Assembly: GCA_018653085.1 (NCBI GenBank)
Contig: JABIAY010000059.1
Span: 58,688-122,687 of the forward strand
Source: Nitrospina sp.
Lineage (GTDB): Bacteria > Nitrospinota > Nitrospinia > Nitrospinales > VA-1
Reading direction: 5' to 3'
Length of the DNA stretch: 64,000 nt
Numbering within the stretch: the first letter of the stretch is position 1; the number at the start of each line of letters is the position of its first letter. Positions 44,654 to 53,128 of the stretch are shown piece by piece. The position numbers and the translations under genes are program-made. The notes beneath the pieces are model-generated. The model ran no database searches and was not told the origin of the DNA. It worked only from the letters and a program-made list of their open reading frames with translations.

Positions 44654-45289
44654 ATGGATTTTATTGTTGATGAAAAGATAGAAAAATATGCTTACCACCA
44701 CACCAGTGAAGAAGGTGAGCTTTTAAGAAGGCTTGAGGAGGAAACATACGAAAAGCTGGAGATTCCCCACATGACGACGGGCCGGGTGGAGGCCCGGTTT
44801 TTAAAACTTCTGGCTCGTCTGGTTGGGGCTCGGCGCATTCTGGAAATAGGTACCTTTGGTGGATACAGTGCTTTGTCGATGGCGGAAGCTTTGCCGGAGG
44901 AGGGGACATTGGTGACCTGTGAAATGGACCCCATAGCCATTGCTTTTGCGCGAAAATATTTTTCCGAAAGTCCGCATGGAAAAAAAATAACACTGCTGGA
45001 GGGTCCGGCGCTGGAATCTATTAAAACGCTGACCGGTCCGTTTGATATGGCCTTCATCGATGCGGATAAAGAGAACTATAGCAATTATTACGAGGCGATC
45101 CTGCCATTGATCCGCCAAGGCGGATTGATCGCTGTGGATAATGTTTTGTGGAGTGGCAGGGTGCTGGACCCGAAGGACGATTCAGACAGGGCGATCCACC
45201 AGTTCAATGAACGGGTCATGCAAGACCAACGGGTCGAATCGGTTCTGTTAACGGTGCGAGATGGTCTGAACTGCATCGTAAAAAACTGA
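44654..45289 (+). CDS. Class I O-methyltransferase (caffeoyl-CoA-OMT-like)
   Basis: The start is put at ATG 44654, after GGGAGGATTT, rather than at an in-frame Met 27 codons earlier inside alkA. The 211 aa protein has 'ARRILEIGTFGGYSALSMAE', 'FDMAFIDADKENYSNYYEAI' (metal/catechol site) and 'GGLIAVDNVLWSGRVLD', the marks of the cation-dependent OMT family. The substrate is unknown; bacterial members methylate catechol-like compounds. Confidence 0.92.
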   Translation: MDFIVDEKIEKYAYHHTSEEGELLRRLEEETYEKLEIPHMTTGRVEARFLKLLARLVGARRILEIGTFGGYSALSMAEALPEEGTLVTCEMDPIAIAFARKYFSESPHGKKITLLEGPALESIKTLTGPFDMAFIDADKENYSNYYEAILPLIRQGGLIAVDNVLWSGRVLDPKDDSDRAIHQFNERVMQDQRVESVLLTVRDGLNCIVKN

Positions 45290-45448
45290 GCTTTAGTAGA
45301 ACAGGGAAAAATTTTTGAGCTTCCCCTCCCATTGGGTCCAGCGTCACGCTGGTCGCTGAGGTTGAACCCCTGCATGGGGTGTGTTAGTTTGAAAAAAATC
45401 AGAGAGCATTTATAAACGCATCGTTAACACTTTTTTAAAGTACTTGAT

Positions 45449-45916
45449 ATGGCTGAAACTTTAGGCAGTCTGGTTGATAAACTTTCAATTAAAAATCTGC
45501 GCATCTGGCATCTGGATGAAGCGTTAGGGGATGAAGAAATCTCAGCCTCGAAACGGGAAGAACTCAAAGCCAAAAGAGATCTGGCGGACAGTCAGAGGCA
45601 GGATCTGACGAATGAGGTCAATGGCTTTCTGGGTGCGGCTCTCAAGGGGGAAGTCCGTATTCGTGATGAAAAAATCAAGATGTATACCAATACCAATGTT
45701 TCGTGCTCTGATGGAATCAAGGAGTTGGGAGAAGCAGTGAGCGAGTTGGCTTTCCGTAATATCAAACTCTGGCATTTGGAAGATGAGGTCCGCAGGACAG
45801 ATCTGCCGGATTCCACGATTGTTCAAACCAAAAGGAAGATTGACACGACTAATCAGGAGCGCAACGATCTTATGGATAGGGTCGACAAGATTCTTTTGGA
45901 TTGCTCAAAGTTGTAA
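45449..45916 (+). CDS. DUF4254-like protein made of two similar halves
   Basis: A 155 aa soluble protein. Its two halves match each other: 'LVDKLSIKNLRIWHLDEALG' with 'AVSELAFRNIKLWHLEDEVR', then LADSQRQDLTNEV with TTNQERNDLMDRV. This looks like a tandem duplication of the helical motif seen in DUF4254 proteins, which occur near glycosyltransferase genes. The family assignment is tentative. No membrane or catalytic motif is seen. The hairpin CCAGCGTCACGCTGG lies upstream at about 45340. Confidence 0.55.
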   Translation: MAETLGSLVDKLSIKNLRIWHLDEALGDEEISASKREELKAKRDLADSQRQDLTNEVNGFLGAALKGEVRIRDEKIKMYTNTNVSCSDGIKELGEAVSELAFRNIKLWHLEDEVRRTDLPDSTIVQTKRKIDTTNQERNDLMDRVDKILLDCSKL

Positions 45917-45925
45917 AAGGCAGGA

Positions 45926-46729
45926 TTAAAGATAGGTGTCGAGCAACTCTTTCTTTTTCTGATCGTATTCTTTTTCGTCAATCAATTCTTTTTCATGCAA
46001 GTCCCTCAGAAACTCAAGCTTCTCTTCCAGATCCGGGTTGGAATTCTTTGAGGGCGAGTCCATGTTATCTGCCGGTTCGCTTGATGAAACTGTGGCTTGG
46101 TTTTTGGATGGATCGGATCGAAGGTTTTTCTGCCTGGCATTTTTTTGCTTCTTCGAGGAAGGTTGCAGTTCGGCAAAAATCCAGTTCTCCTGGGCCTGGT
46201 CTCCCAGAAGCTTTTGCACCGCTTGATACTTTTGCCCTGACTGAGGCACCATTCTCCAATTGACATGTCCCCAGCCGGTTTTAGCTCGACCGGTAAACCC
46301 CATCCCCTTTATGGAGTCGAACCGCCAGTGGATGTGTTTCTTGCTGGCGAAAATATCTCCTGATGTTGCTCCTCGTGGAGTTTCCAGTTCATAGTGGATG
46401 ATTTTGCGGCTCGGAACGCGCCGGAGGGCTTTCGTGAGCAGGCGTCCGATGCGGTCAATATCGTGGGAGAGAAAAACAGGTTTTTGCTTGCCGAACAGAG
46501 AAAGTTCTTCAAACACCAGGGATTTTAAATAATTTCTGACTTCAGCTTCCGATACTTTAAGGGGATGGTTCAGTTGCATCTTGCTGACAGTGGAATCTGC
46601 CGACGACTTGTTCTTGTAGGAGAGCGTGAACCCCTTGGTTTGGAGTTTTTTCTCCTTGGTCGATGCGCAACCCGAAATCAGTCCTGAGACCAAAATGAGT
46701 ATAAAAGTTTGATAAAGGTGATGTCTCAT
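45926..46729 (-). CDS. Lipoprotein with C-terminal SHOCT-like domain
   Basis: The 267 aa product has a lipobox (LISGC, Cys21), a beta-rich middle, a long Lys/Ser/Gln-rich linker (about 195-225), and a C-terminal 'LEFLRDLHEKELIDEKEYDQ' segment, which is the SHOCT pattern. It should sit in the envelope. Function unknown; SHOCT regions often pack against other domains or oligomerise. Convergent with the preceding gene. Confidence 0.75.
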   Translation of the reverse strand: MRHHLYQTFILILVSGLISGCASTKEKKLQTKGFTLSYKNKSSADSTVSKMQLNHPLKVSEAEVRNYLKSLVFEELSLFGKQKPVFLSHDIDRIGRLLTKALRRVPSRKIIHYELETPRGATSGDIFASKKHIHWRFDSIKGMGFTGRAKTGWGHVNWRMVPQSGQKYQAVQKLLGDQAQENWIFAELQPSSKKQKNARQKNLRSDPSKNQATVSSSEPADNMDSPSKNSNPDLEEKLEFLRDLHEKELIDEKEYDQKKKELLDTYL

Positions 46730-46757
46730 AATCGCCAGTCAAAAAGCCTGTGGTTCA

Positions 46758-47318
46758 TTATGGTTTTTGTGCTACCAGCGAAGCGAATGCCCGAGGATCT
46801 TCATCCACTTCCTGATATCTCAAGATACGAAAATCGCCAAATACCTGTAACAATTCGTTAAGCTCTAAAACCCACTCTCTTTTAAAACTGCTGTATTTCA
46901 GGTAGTCCAGAGTAAAGGTTTCGTAGAAAAGCAATCCGCCAGATTTTAGTGTTTTGCGGATTCCTGAAAATAAATTGCGATCCAGGAAATTGAAGCAGAG
47001 AACCAGATCGTATTCATTTTCCAGGAGAGAACTATTATCCAGATCGGCGTGAAGTGTTGTAATCTTAGCTTTTTTTTCATGGGCCAGGGCCCGGGCCTTG
47101 GTCAATCCATTTTGTGATATATCCAGACAAGTGACCTCATAGCCCCTGCTGGCGACAAAAACGGAGTTTCTTCCTTCTCCGCCTGCTATGTCCAGGGCTT
47201 TTCCGCTGGTATTCAGGAGCCCTGCGTTTTCCTCCAGCCAGCGACTTGGTTCCTTCCCGGTGATGTATTCATCGGTGCTGAATTTATCATCCCACTTTTC
47301 TTTATCTTTCAAAGACAT
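46758..47318 (-). CDS. TehB-like SAM-dependent methyltransferase
   Basis: The start is placed at the Met of MSLKDKEKWDDKF; a longer frame adds 18 residues with no ribosome site. The 186 aa product has 'KALDIAGGEGRNSVFVASRG' (motif I), an Asp in 'VTCLDISQNGLTKARALA' and 'LVLCFNFLDRNLFSGIRKTL'. This resembles TehB/Methyltransf_25 enzymes. Tellurite or thiopurine methylation is possible but unproven. Confidence 0.82.
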   Translation of the reverse strand: MSLKDKEKWDDKFSTDEYITGKEPSRWLEENAGLLNTSGKALDIAGGEGRNSVFVASRGYEVTCLDISQNGLTKARALAHEKKAKITTLHADLDNSSLLENEYDLVLCFNFLDRNLFSGIRKTLKSGGLLFYETFTLDYLKYSSFKREWVLELNELLQVFGDFRILRYQEVDEDPRAFASLVAQKP

Positions 47319-47424
47319 ATGTGTTTCCCAAGGGTTGGATTTATCCTGCGACCTATTATATATTAGGAACAAACAGCAAACCCGAGCTTACAGGATATAT
47401 TCCCATCTGTCGATGAGCGTTTCC

Positions 47425-47453
47425 TTGACAAGAGGCTATTTTTTCCCTAATAT
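47425..47453 (+). promoter_or_regulatory. Sigma-70-type promoter for rplU-rpmA-obg
   Basis: TTGACA (47425-47430), 17 bases, then TAATAT (47448-47453), about 84 bases before the L21 start codon. The -35 is a perfect match. Confidence 0.75.
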
Positions 47454-47536
47454 AGCCGTTTTACCCAATGTCGGAACGGGTGGGGCTTTCTGAGTGAGGG
47501 CTCTGTAGATTGTTAGATATTTAGGAGTTATTGGAA

Positions 47537-47851
47537 ATGATAGCAGTGGTTAAAACGGGTGGCAAGCAATACAAGGTGTCAGAAGGCGATGTCATCCAAG
47601 TGGAAAAGTTGGATGGCACTGTCGGAGAGACCATTAATCTGGAAGAGGTTCTTATTTGTGGAGAGGGTGATTCCATTAAGATTGGTACTCCATATGTAAA
47701 GGGTTGCTCTGTGGCGTGTGAGGTTACCGAGCAATTGCGAGGTAAGAAAATTATTGTTTTTAAGAAACATCGGAGAAAAAATTACCGGCGTAAGAATGGC
47801 CATCGCCAATCTTTGACACGCTTGAAAATTACCGGAATTACAGCTCCATAA
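47537..47851 (+). CDS. rplU: Ribosomal protein bL21
   Basis: The start is ATG 47537 ([14 protein letters not shown]), with AGGAG nine bases upstream; an in-frame TTG at 47531 is less likely. The 104 aa protein contains '[20 protein letters not shown]', the family's basic 23S-rRNA-binding tail. First gene of the bL21-bL27-Obg operon, 12 bases before rpmA. Confidence 0.98.
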   Translation: MIAVVKTGGKQYKVSEGDVIQVEKLDGTVGETINLEEVLICGEGDSIKIGTPYVKGCSVACEVTEQLRGKKIIVFKKHRRKNYRRKNGHRQSLTRLKITGITAP

Positions 47852-47863
47852 TCAGAGGAAATA

Positions 47864-48121
47864 ATGGCACATAAAAAGGGACAAGGTAGTACCTCAAACG
47901 GTCGCGACAGCCGGGGCCAAAGGCTGGGTGTGAAACGGTTCGGAGGGCAGGCAGTAAAAGCAGGGGAAATATTGGTCCGCCAACGCGGTACCCACTTCCA
48001 TCCCGGAAGTAATGTGGGATTGGGAAGTGATTATACGATTTTTTCCAAAATTGCGGGTGTGGTCAAGTTTGAGCATCGGGACCGCAAAACGCAAAAGATT
48101 AGTGTCTATCCACAAAATTGA
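47864..48121 (+). CDS. rpmA: Ribosomal protein bL27
   Basis: An 85 aa protein with the conserved start [16 protein letters not shown] and '[20 protein letters not shown]'. It does not carry the cleaved N-terminal extension of Firmicutes L27. Its N-terminus reaches the peptidyl-transferase centre. Confidence 0.98.
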   Translation: MAHKKGQGSTSNGRDSRGQRLGVKRFGGQAVKAGEILVRQRGTHFHPGSNVGLGSDYTIFSKIAGVVKFEHRDRKTQKISVYPQN

Positions 48122-48191
48122 ACGCGTCTCAATTCCCACCCGATTTTACCCTTAACGGGATTCTCTAAATACTTCAGATCCGGACGATTAA

Positions 48192-49269
<1,078 letters not shown>

Positions 49270-49280
49270 AACCCGCTTTG

Positions 49281-51494
49281 TTATTGGATTACAAAATCCT
49301 CGAACTTGATTTTCTTAACCCGACCATCACTGTCAATTTTCTTGTTGTATGCAACTTGAAGCCTTTTTTCCAGTTTTTCCTTAACGTAGAGAATATCGTT
49401 GTAGAATTTTTTTGACAGAAATTTTTCTATGGTTTGCACAGTTGCTTCTTCGAACAGGGGCAGGGCGCTTTGCATAACCCGGGCACTGCCTTCATCCGTG
49501 AAGGTGATTTGCAGAGTGAAACTGAGAACTCGAATATCATTGACATCAAAAGCCACTGGCATGATGGTGGAAAGTTTTATCATTTTGGCCTCGGGAGACA
49601 AGGCGGCACGCAGGCCTTCCGACTCTGCCTTCTCATCCTCTATTGTCTCTGTTGAAACCGAAAGAGTTTCGGATTCTGCGAGTTCCTTGGCGATATCTGA
49701 TTTTTTATCTTCTTTGGTTTCTCCGGGAATTGCCGGTTTGGAGGATTTTTCAGGTTCCTGCACCTTGGTTTCCGCCATTTCAGGTTTTTTCTCCGGGACT
49801 GCTGCTGGAGCTTGTTCCTTGTCCGGTTTTGGGGTCAAGCCTTCGGGAACTTCTGTTGCGGGTTTTGCGATCTCAGTTAATTCGGGAGGGGCAAAGGTCT
49901 GCCAGGCAAAATAGGCTCCTCCAGCGGTAACGAATAGTCCTAACACTCCTCCTGCCAGCATTAATTTTCCGGTTCGAGTGGCAGGAATGGATATGGGGCC
50001 AATTTTTATTCGAGCTTCCTCATCCTCATCCTCTTCATAGTCTTCATCACCATCTTCTTCAGGATAGTCGTCTTCAGAGATACCTAATTCAGCGGCGGCA
50101 TCTTCCTCGCCCTCATCGTCTTCATCTTCTTCTGTCTCACCGTCTTCATCTCCCTCGCCTTCATCGTCCTCATCTTCTTCGGTTTCACCGTCTTCACCGT
50201 CCTCATCTTCCTCGGCTGATTCTTCGGTGGTTTCTTCGGTGGTTTCTGCGGCGGCTTCTTCGGTGGAATCCTGATCGGCAAAAGCTTCGGCCCACATGTC
50301 CTCTTCGCTCTTGTCTTCTTCAGCTGATTCTTCGGTAGTTTCTTCAGCAGTTTCTTCAGCTGATTCTTCGGTAGTTTCTTCAGCAGTTTCTTCGGCAGTT
50401 TCTTCGGCAGTTTCTTCAGCGGTTTCTTCAGCAGTTTCTTCAGCAGTTTCTTCGGCAGTTTCTTCGGCAGTTTCTTCAGCGGTTTCTTCGGCGGTTTCTT
50501 CAGCAGTTTCTTCCGTTTCAGAATCTGGCAGAATATCGCCTAGAATATCATCAACACTGGCTTCTGTTTCGGGAACTTCTTTTTCAGCGGCAGGTGGGGA
50601 CGGTTCGGCTTGCTCAGTTTCCTCATCATCATCACCAAGAATATCGTCAAGAAGTCCATCCAGATCATCGTCACTGTCGGAAGTTTTATCTTCCGCTGTT
50701 TCTGACGACTCAGGCTCGGTTTTTTCGTTAGTAGTGTCATCGGCCATAGTGTCTGATTCCGATTCCTCCCCATCACCTAAATCTAATGGGGTTTCTTCGG
50801 CCTCGGTTGAGGTTTGTTTTTCATCGCTGATGAGGTCATCGAGCATATTGTCGAGTTCCGGTTCTGTCGCCGAATCATCGGCAGTCTCTTCGGTGCCGGA
50901 CTGCACATCACCGCTGATGAGGTCATCGAGCATATTGTCGAGTTCCGGTTCTGTCGCCGAATCATCGGCAGTCTCTTCGGTACCGGACTGCACATCACCG
51001 CTGATGAGATCGTCGAGCATATTGTCGAGCTCCGGCCCTTCTTCAGAATCACCGGTAGTCTCTTCGGTGCCGGATTGCACATCACCGCTGATGAGGTCAT
51101 CGAGCATATTGTCGAGCTCCGGCCCTTCTTCAGAATCACCGGTGGTCTCTTCGGTACCGGACTGTACATCACCGCTGATGAGGTCATCGAGCATATTGTC
51201 GAGTTCGGGGTCGGGGTCAGAAGGGTTTTCACCTTCATCACTGTTCTCCTGCTCCTCATCAATCAACTGGTCCAGCATATCATCCAGGTTATCCTCGCCA
51301 GGTGCCTGGTTTTCGGGCTCATTATCCTCGGAACTGTCAGGAAGTGAAGAATCCGAGTGCCTCACCGGGCTTCCCTCTGGCATAACTAGAAAACTACTCT
51401 GACATTTGGCGCACTCGTGCTGGACCCCTTTTTCGGTCAAATCGGGGAGGTCGACATCGTAACTGGCTTGGCAATCCGGGCAGGATATTTTCAT
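49281..51494 (-). CDS. Very acidic membrane protein: MJ0042 zinc ribbon, tandem repeats, TM, FliL-like C-terminus
   Basis: The 737 aa product begins with an MJ0042 zinc ribbon (Cys5, 8, 28, 31). Five ELDNMLDDLIS units follow, four of them full 29-residue repeats, then an (EETA)n tract and a Glu/Asp-rich run. One membrane helix follows (about 505-527, 'AGGVLGLFVTAGGAYFAW'), then a Pro/Lys linker and a C-terminal domain that ends in 'FEDFVIQ' and resembles FliL, the flagellar basal-body protein. The zinc ribbon and acidic part would be cytoplasmic. No flagellar genes are near. Function unknown; the acidic part may bind basic proteins or metal. Confidence 0.8.
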   Translation of the reverse strand: MKISCPDCQASYDVDLPDLTEKGVQHECAKCQSSFLVMPEGSPVRHSDSSLPDSSEDNEPENQAPGEDNLDDMLDQLIDEEQENSDEGENPSDPDPELDNMLDDLISGDVQSGTEETTGDSEEGPELDNMLDDLISGDVQSGTEETTGDSEEGPELDNMLDDLISGDVQSGTEETADDSATEPELDNMLDDLISGDVQSGTEETADDSATEPELDNMLDDLISDEKQTSTEAEETPLDLGDGEESESDTMADDTTNEKTEPESSETAEDKTSDSDDDLDGLLDDILGDDDEETEQAEPSPPAAEKEVPETEASVDDILGDILPDSETEETAEETAEETAEETAEETAEETAEETAEETAEETAEETAEETAEETTEESAEETAEETTEESAEEDKSEEDMWAEAFADQDSTEEAAAETTEETTEESAEEDEDGEDGETEEDEDDEGEGDEDGETEEDEDDEGEEDAAAELGISEDDYPEEDGDEDYEEDEDEEARIKIGPISIPATRTGKLMLAGGVLGLFVTAGGAYFAWQTFAPPELTEIAKPATEVPEGLTPKPDKEQAPAAVPEKKPEMAETKVQEPEKSSKPAIPGETKEDKKSDIAKELAESETLSVSTETIEDEKAESEGLRAALSPEAKMIKLSTIMPVAFDVNDIRVLSFTLQITFTDEGSARVMQSALPLFEEATVQTIEKFLSKKFYNDILYVKEKLEKRLQVAYNKKIDSDGRVKKIKFEDFVIQ
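50300..50520 (-). repeat. Coding microsatellite: (EETA)n 12-base repeats
   Basis: On the minus strand GAA-GAA-ACT-GCT-type units recur more than ten times, encoding EETA with EESA variants. Third positions differ among units, so selection seems to keep the acidic pattern. Confidence 0.9.
50830..51205 (-). repeat. Tandem 87-base coding repeats (29 residues)
   Basis: Four full 87-base units plus a diverged fifth encode ELDNMLDDLIS followed by a linker such as GDVQSGTEETTGDSEEGP. Units fall into two sequence pairs, suggesting recent duplication of neighbours. Confidence 0.92.
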
Positions 51495-51767
51495 AAAGCT
51501 ATAAAAATCAAATATTTATGTAAATATTATATTTTCTCTGTAGCAAAAAGTAAATGCTTAATCCTATTGCAAGGTATTTCCTCAGGACAGCCAGTTGAGG
51601 CTAAATTGACAAAGCGCGACCACTCTAATATAATCGGGTCAGGGTCGAAGAGACCCAAATGGCATTGCCTGCCTGTATAAGGCTTTTCGGCCTTTTCGTT
51701 TGTACGTTCTGCCTGCGTTCCCGAGTTAATTTATTCACATCTGAAATCTTTGAGCCGTTAAGAGAGC

Positions 51768-52439
51768 ATGACCTTCTACAAAACAAAACAGATTGTAATC
51801 CCGCTTCTTCTGGTTTTAGCGTTTACAGGGTTCTTTACGGGCAAAACCCCCCAATACGTTAGTGGATTATCGCCATTCTTTTCTGCAGTAGGCCGGATGG
51901 AGGAGGGTGTATTCCACAAGGCAAAAGAATCGCGCTTGCAATTTGAAATGGCCTATGAAAATCAGATCCGGGAAAAAATACACCTGATCATCGCTGATTA
52001 TAACACGGGTTTGGATGAAAGCAGTGCTGTGCTGATTCCTGAATGGATTTTGGCTGAGAGCAAGAAATACGGATATGACCCTCTTTTTCTTACCGCCTTG
52101 ATCATTACCGAGAGTTCTTTTTATAACAAGGCGCGATCAAATCGGAATGCCCATGGCTTGATGCAGTTGAAACCGGCAACGGCGATCGCGTTAGCGTCTG
52201 AGATCCGTTTGAAATGGAGGGGAACCCACACCCTGTATGATCCCAGGCAGAACATAGCCTTAGGGGCTTATTACCTGAACAAGATGGTTGACCGTTTCGG
52301 GGATATGACTCTTGCATTGGAAGCCTATAATCAGGGTCCATCGCGGTTGAGCCGGTTTCTACGCAAAGGTTATCTTCCTCAACGCTATTCCAGAAAAGTT
52401 CTGAAAAACTACAGAAAAATCCGTTTCCAGCCTATCTAG
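51768..52439 (+). CDS. Lytic transglycosylase (SLT domain), membrane-anchored
   Basis: The 223 aa protein has an N-terminal hydrophobic segment (about 8-26) and a C-terminal goose-type SLT domain with 'LFLTALIITESSFYNKARSN' (catalytic Glu115), 'HGLMQLKPATA' and 'LALEAYNQGPSRL'. It should cleave glycan strands in peptidoglycan from the outer face of the inner membrane. It stands 76 bases before a diheme lipoprotein gene. Confidence 0.92.
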   Translation: MTFYKTKQIVIPLLLVLAFTGFFTGKTPQYVSGLSPFFSAVGRMEEGVFHKAKESRLQFEMAYENQIREKIHLIIADYNTGLDESSAVLIPEWILAESKKYGYDPLFLTALIITESSFYNKARSNRNAHGLMQLKPATAIALASEIRLKWRGTHTLYDPRQNIALGAYYLNKMVDRFGDMTLALEAYNQGPSRLSRFLRKGYLPQRYSRKVLKNYRKIRFQPI

Positions 52440-52515
52440 GGCAGTTCCGAATCAGATGTTTGGCCAGGACTACTCTCGACTTAGTATGACCCCTATGGAT
52501 ACAATTAAGGAACTC

Positions 52516-52923
52516 ATGCATCCTTTTAGAAAAGCCTTTTCCGGGAAAGCCTGCGTTTTTGTAACGCAAGGTTTCCTGATGGCCTTGTTTCTTGTGTTCT
52601 TCTCTGGATGTTCCAACATTGAAGTTGAGAAAGCGTTTAAGGGAGACCTTCGTCCTGGGAAAGCCAATAAAATAATTGGTGAGTATTGCCAAAGTTGCCA
52701 TATTCATAAGGATTTTGACCCCCCTCTGCATGTTTCCAAGGTTAGGGACCTTTATAATCGCCCGGTTTTTAAAAGAGCCCGGGAATGCCGATCCTGCCAC
52801 TATATTGAAAAAAACTGGATGCATAACCAGCATGAACGCAAAACCCGAATGCCGGAGGACGCGAACCGGGGAAAGTTCAGGAAGTTTGAGAAAAAAGAAC
52901 TGAGCCGAAAGCGCAAAGGTTGA
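52516..52923 (+). CDS. Diheme c-type cytochrome lipoprotein
   Basis: The start is ATG 52516, after AAGGAAC; earlier Mets in frame lack a ribosome site. The 135 aa product has a lipobox (FFSGC, Cys32) and two heme-binding motifs, CQSCH and CRSCH, about 36 residues apart. It then ends in a strongly basic tail. Too small for a standard enzyme; an electron carrier facing the periplasm is likely. Its redox partner is not in the window. Confidence 0.85.
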   Translation: MHPFRKAFSGKACVFVTQGFLMALFLVFFSGCSNIEVEKAFKGDLRPGKANKIIGEYCQSCHIHKDFDPPLHVSKVRDLYNRPVFKRARECRSCHYIEKNWMHNQHERKTRMPEDANRGKFRKFEKKELSRKRKG

Positions 52924-52990
52924 TTGCACTCCTAAAAAAGTTTTCAATATTCCCTTTTTGAAAAGTAGAATAATCCGATTAGTATATGAG

Positions 52991-53026
52991 TGGAAGCTTC
53001 AATGAACCCTTCTTTTTTGAAGAGGG
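52991..53026 (+). repeat. Dispersed repeat copy (AAGCTTCAATG-ACCC type)
   Basis: Matches the 38794-38836 region (GCTTCAATG, ACCC, TCTTTTTT, AAGAGGG) with a few substitutions and a small gap. Lies between the diheme and FimV-like genes. Confidence 0.65.
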
Positions 53027-53128
53027 ACATGAAGATTGAGCGAAGAAATGTCACCGTGCCCCGAGGGGCACCGGGATGATTTACAACCTCTCATGCAATA
53101 TGCGAGTTAGAAAGAATGGGGTATTGAG

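Noticed and set aside
50300..51205. Regular repeats that could suggest CRISPR
   Set aside because: The units are in frame, have no unique spacers and code for acidic protein repeats.
50296..51402. Plus-strand 368-codon frame rich in Ser/Val
   Set aside because: It is the antisense shadow of the acidic repeat gene; runs of SSAVSSAV come from the (EETA)n DNA, and no ribosome site or known domain is seen.
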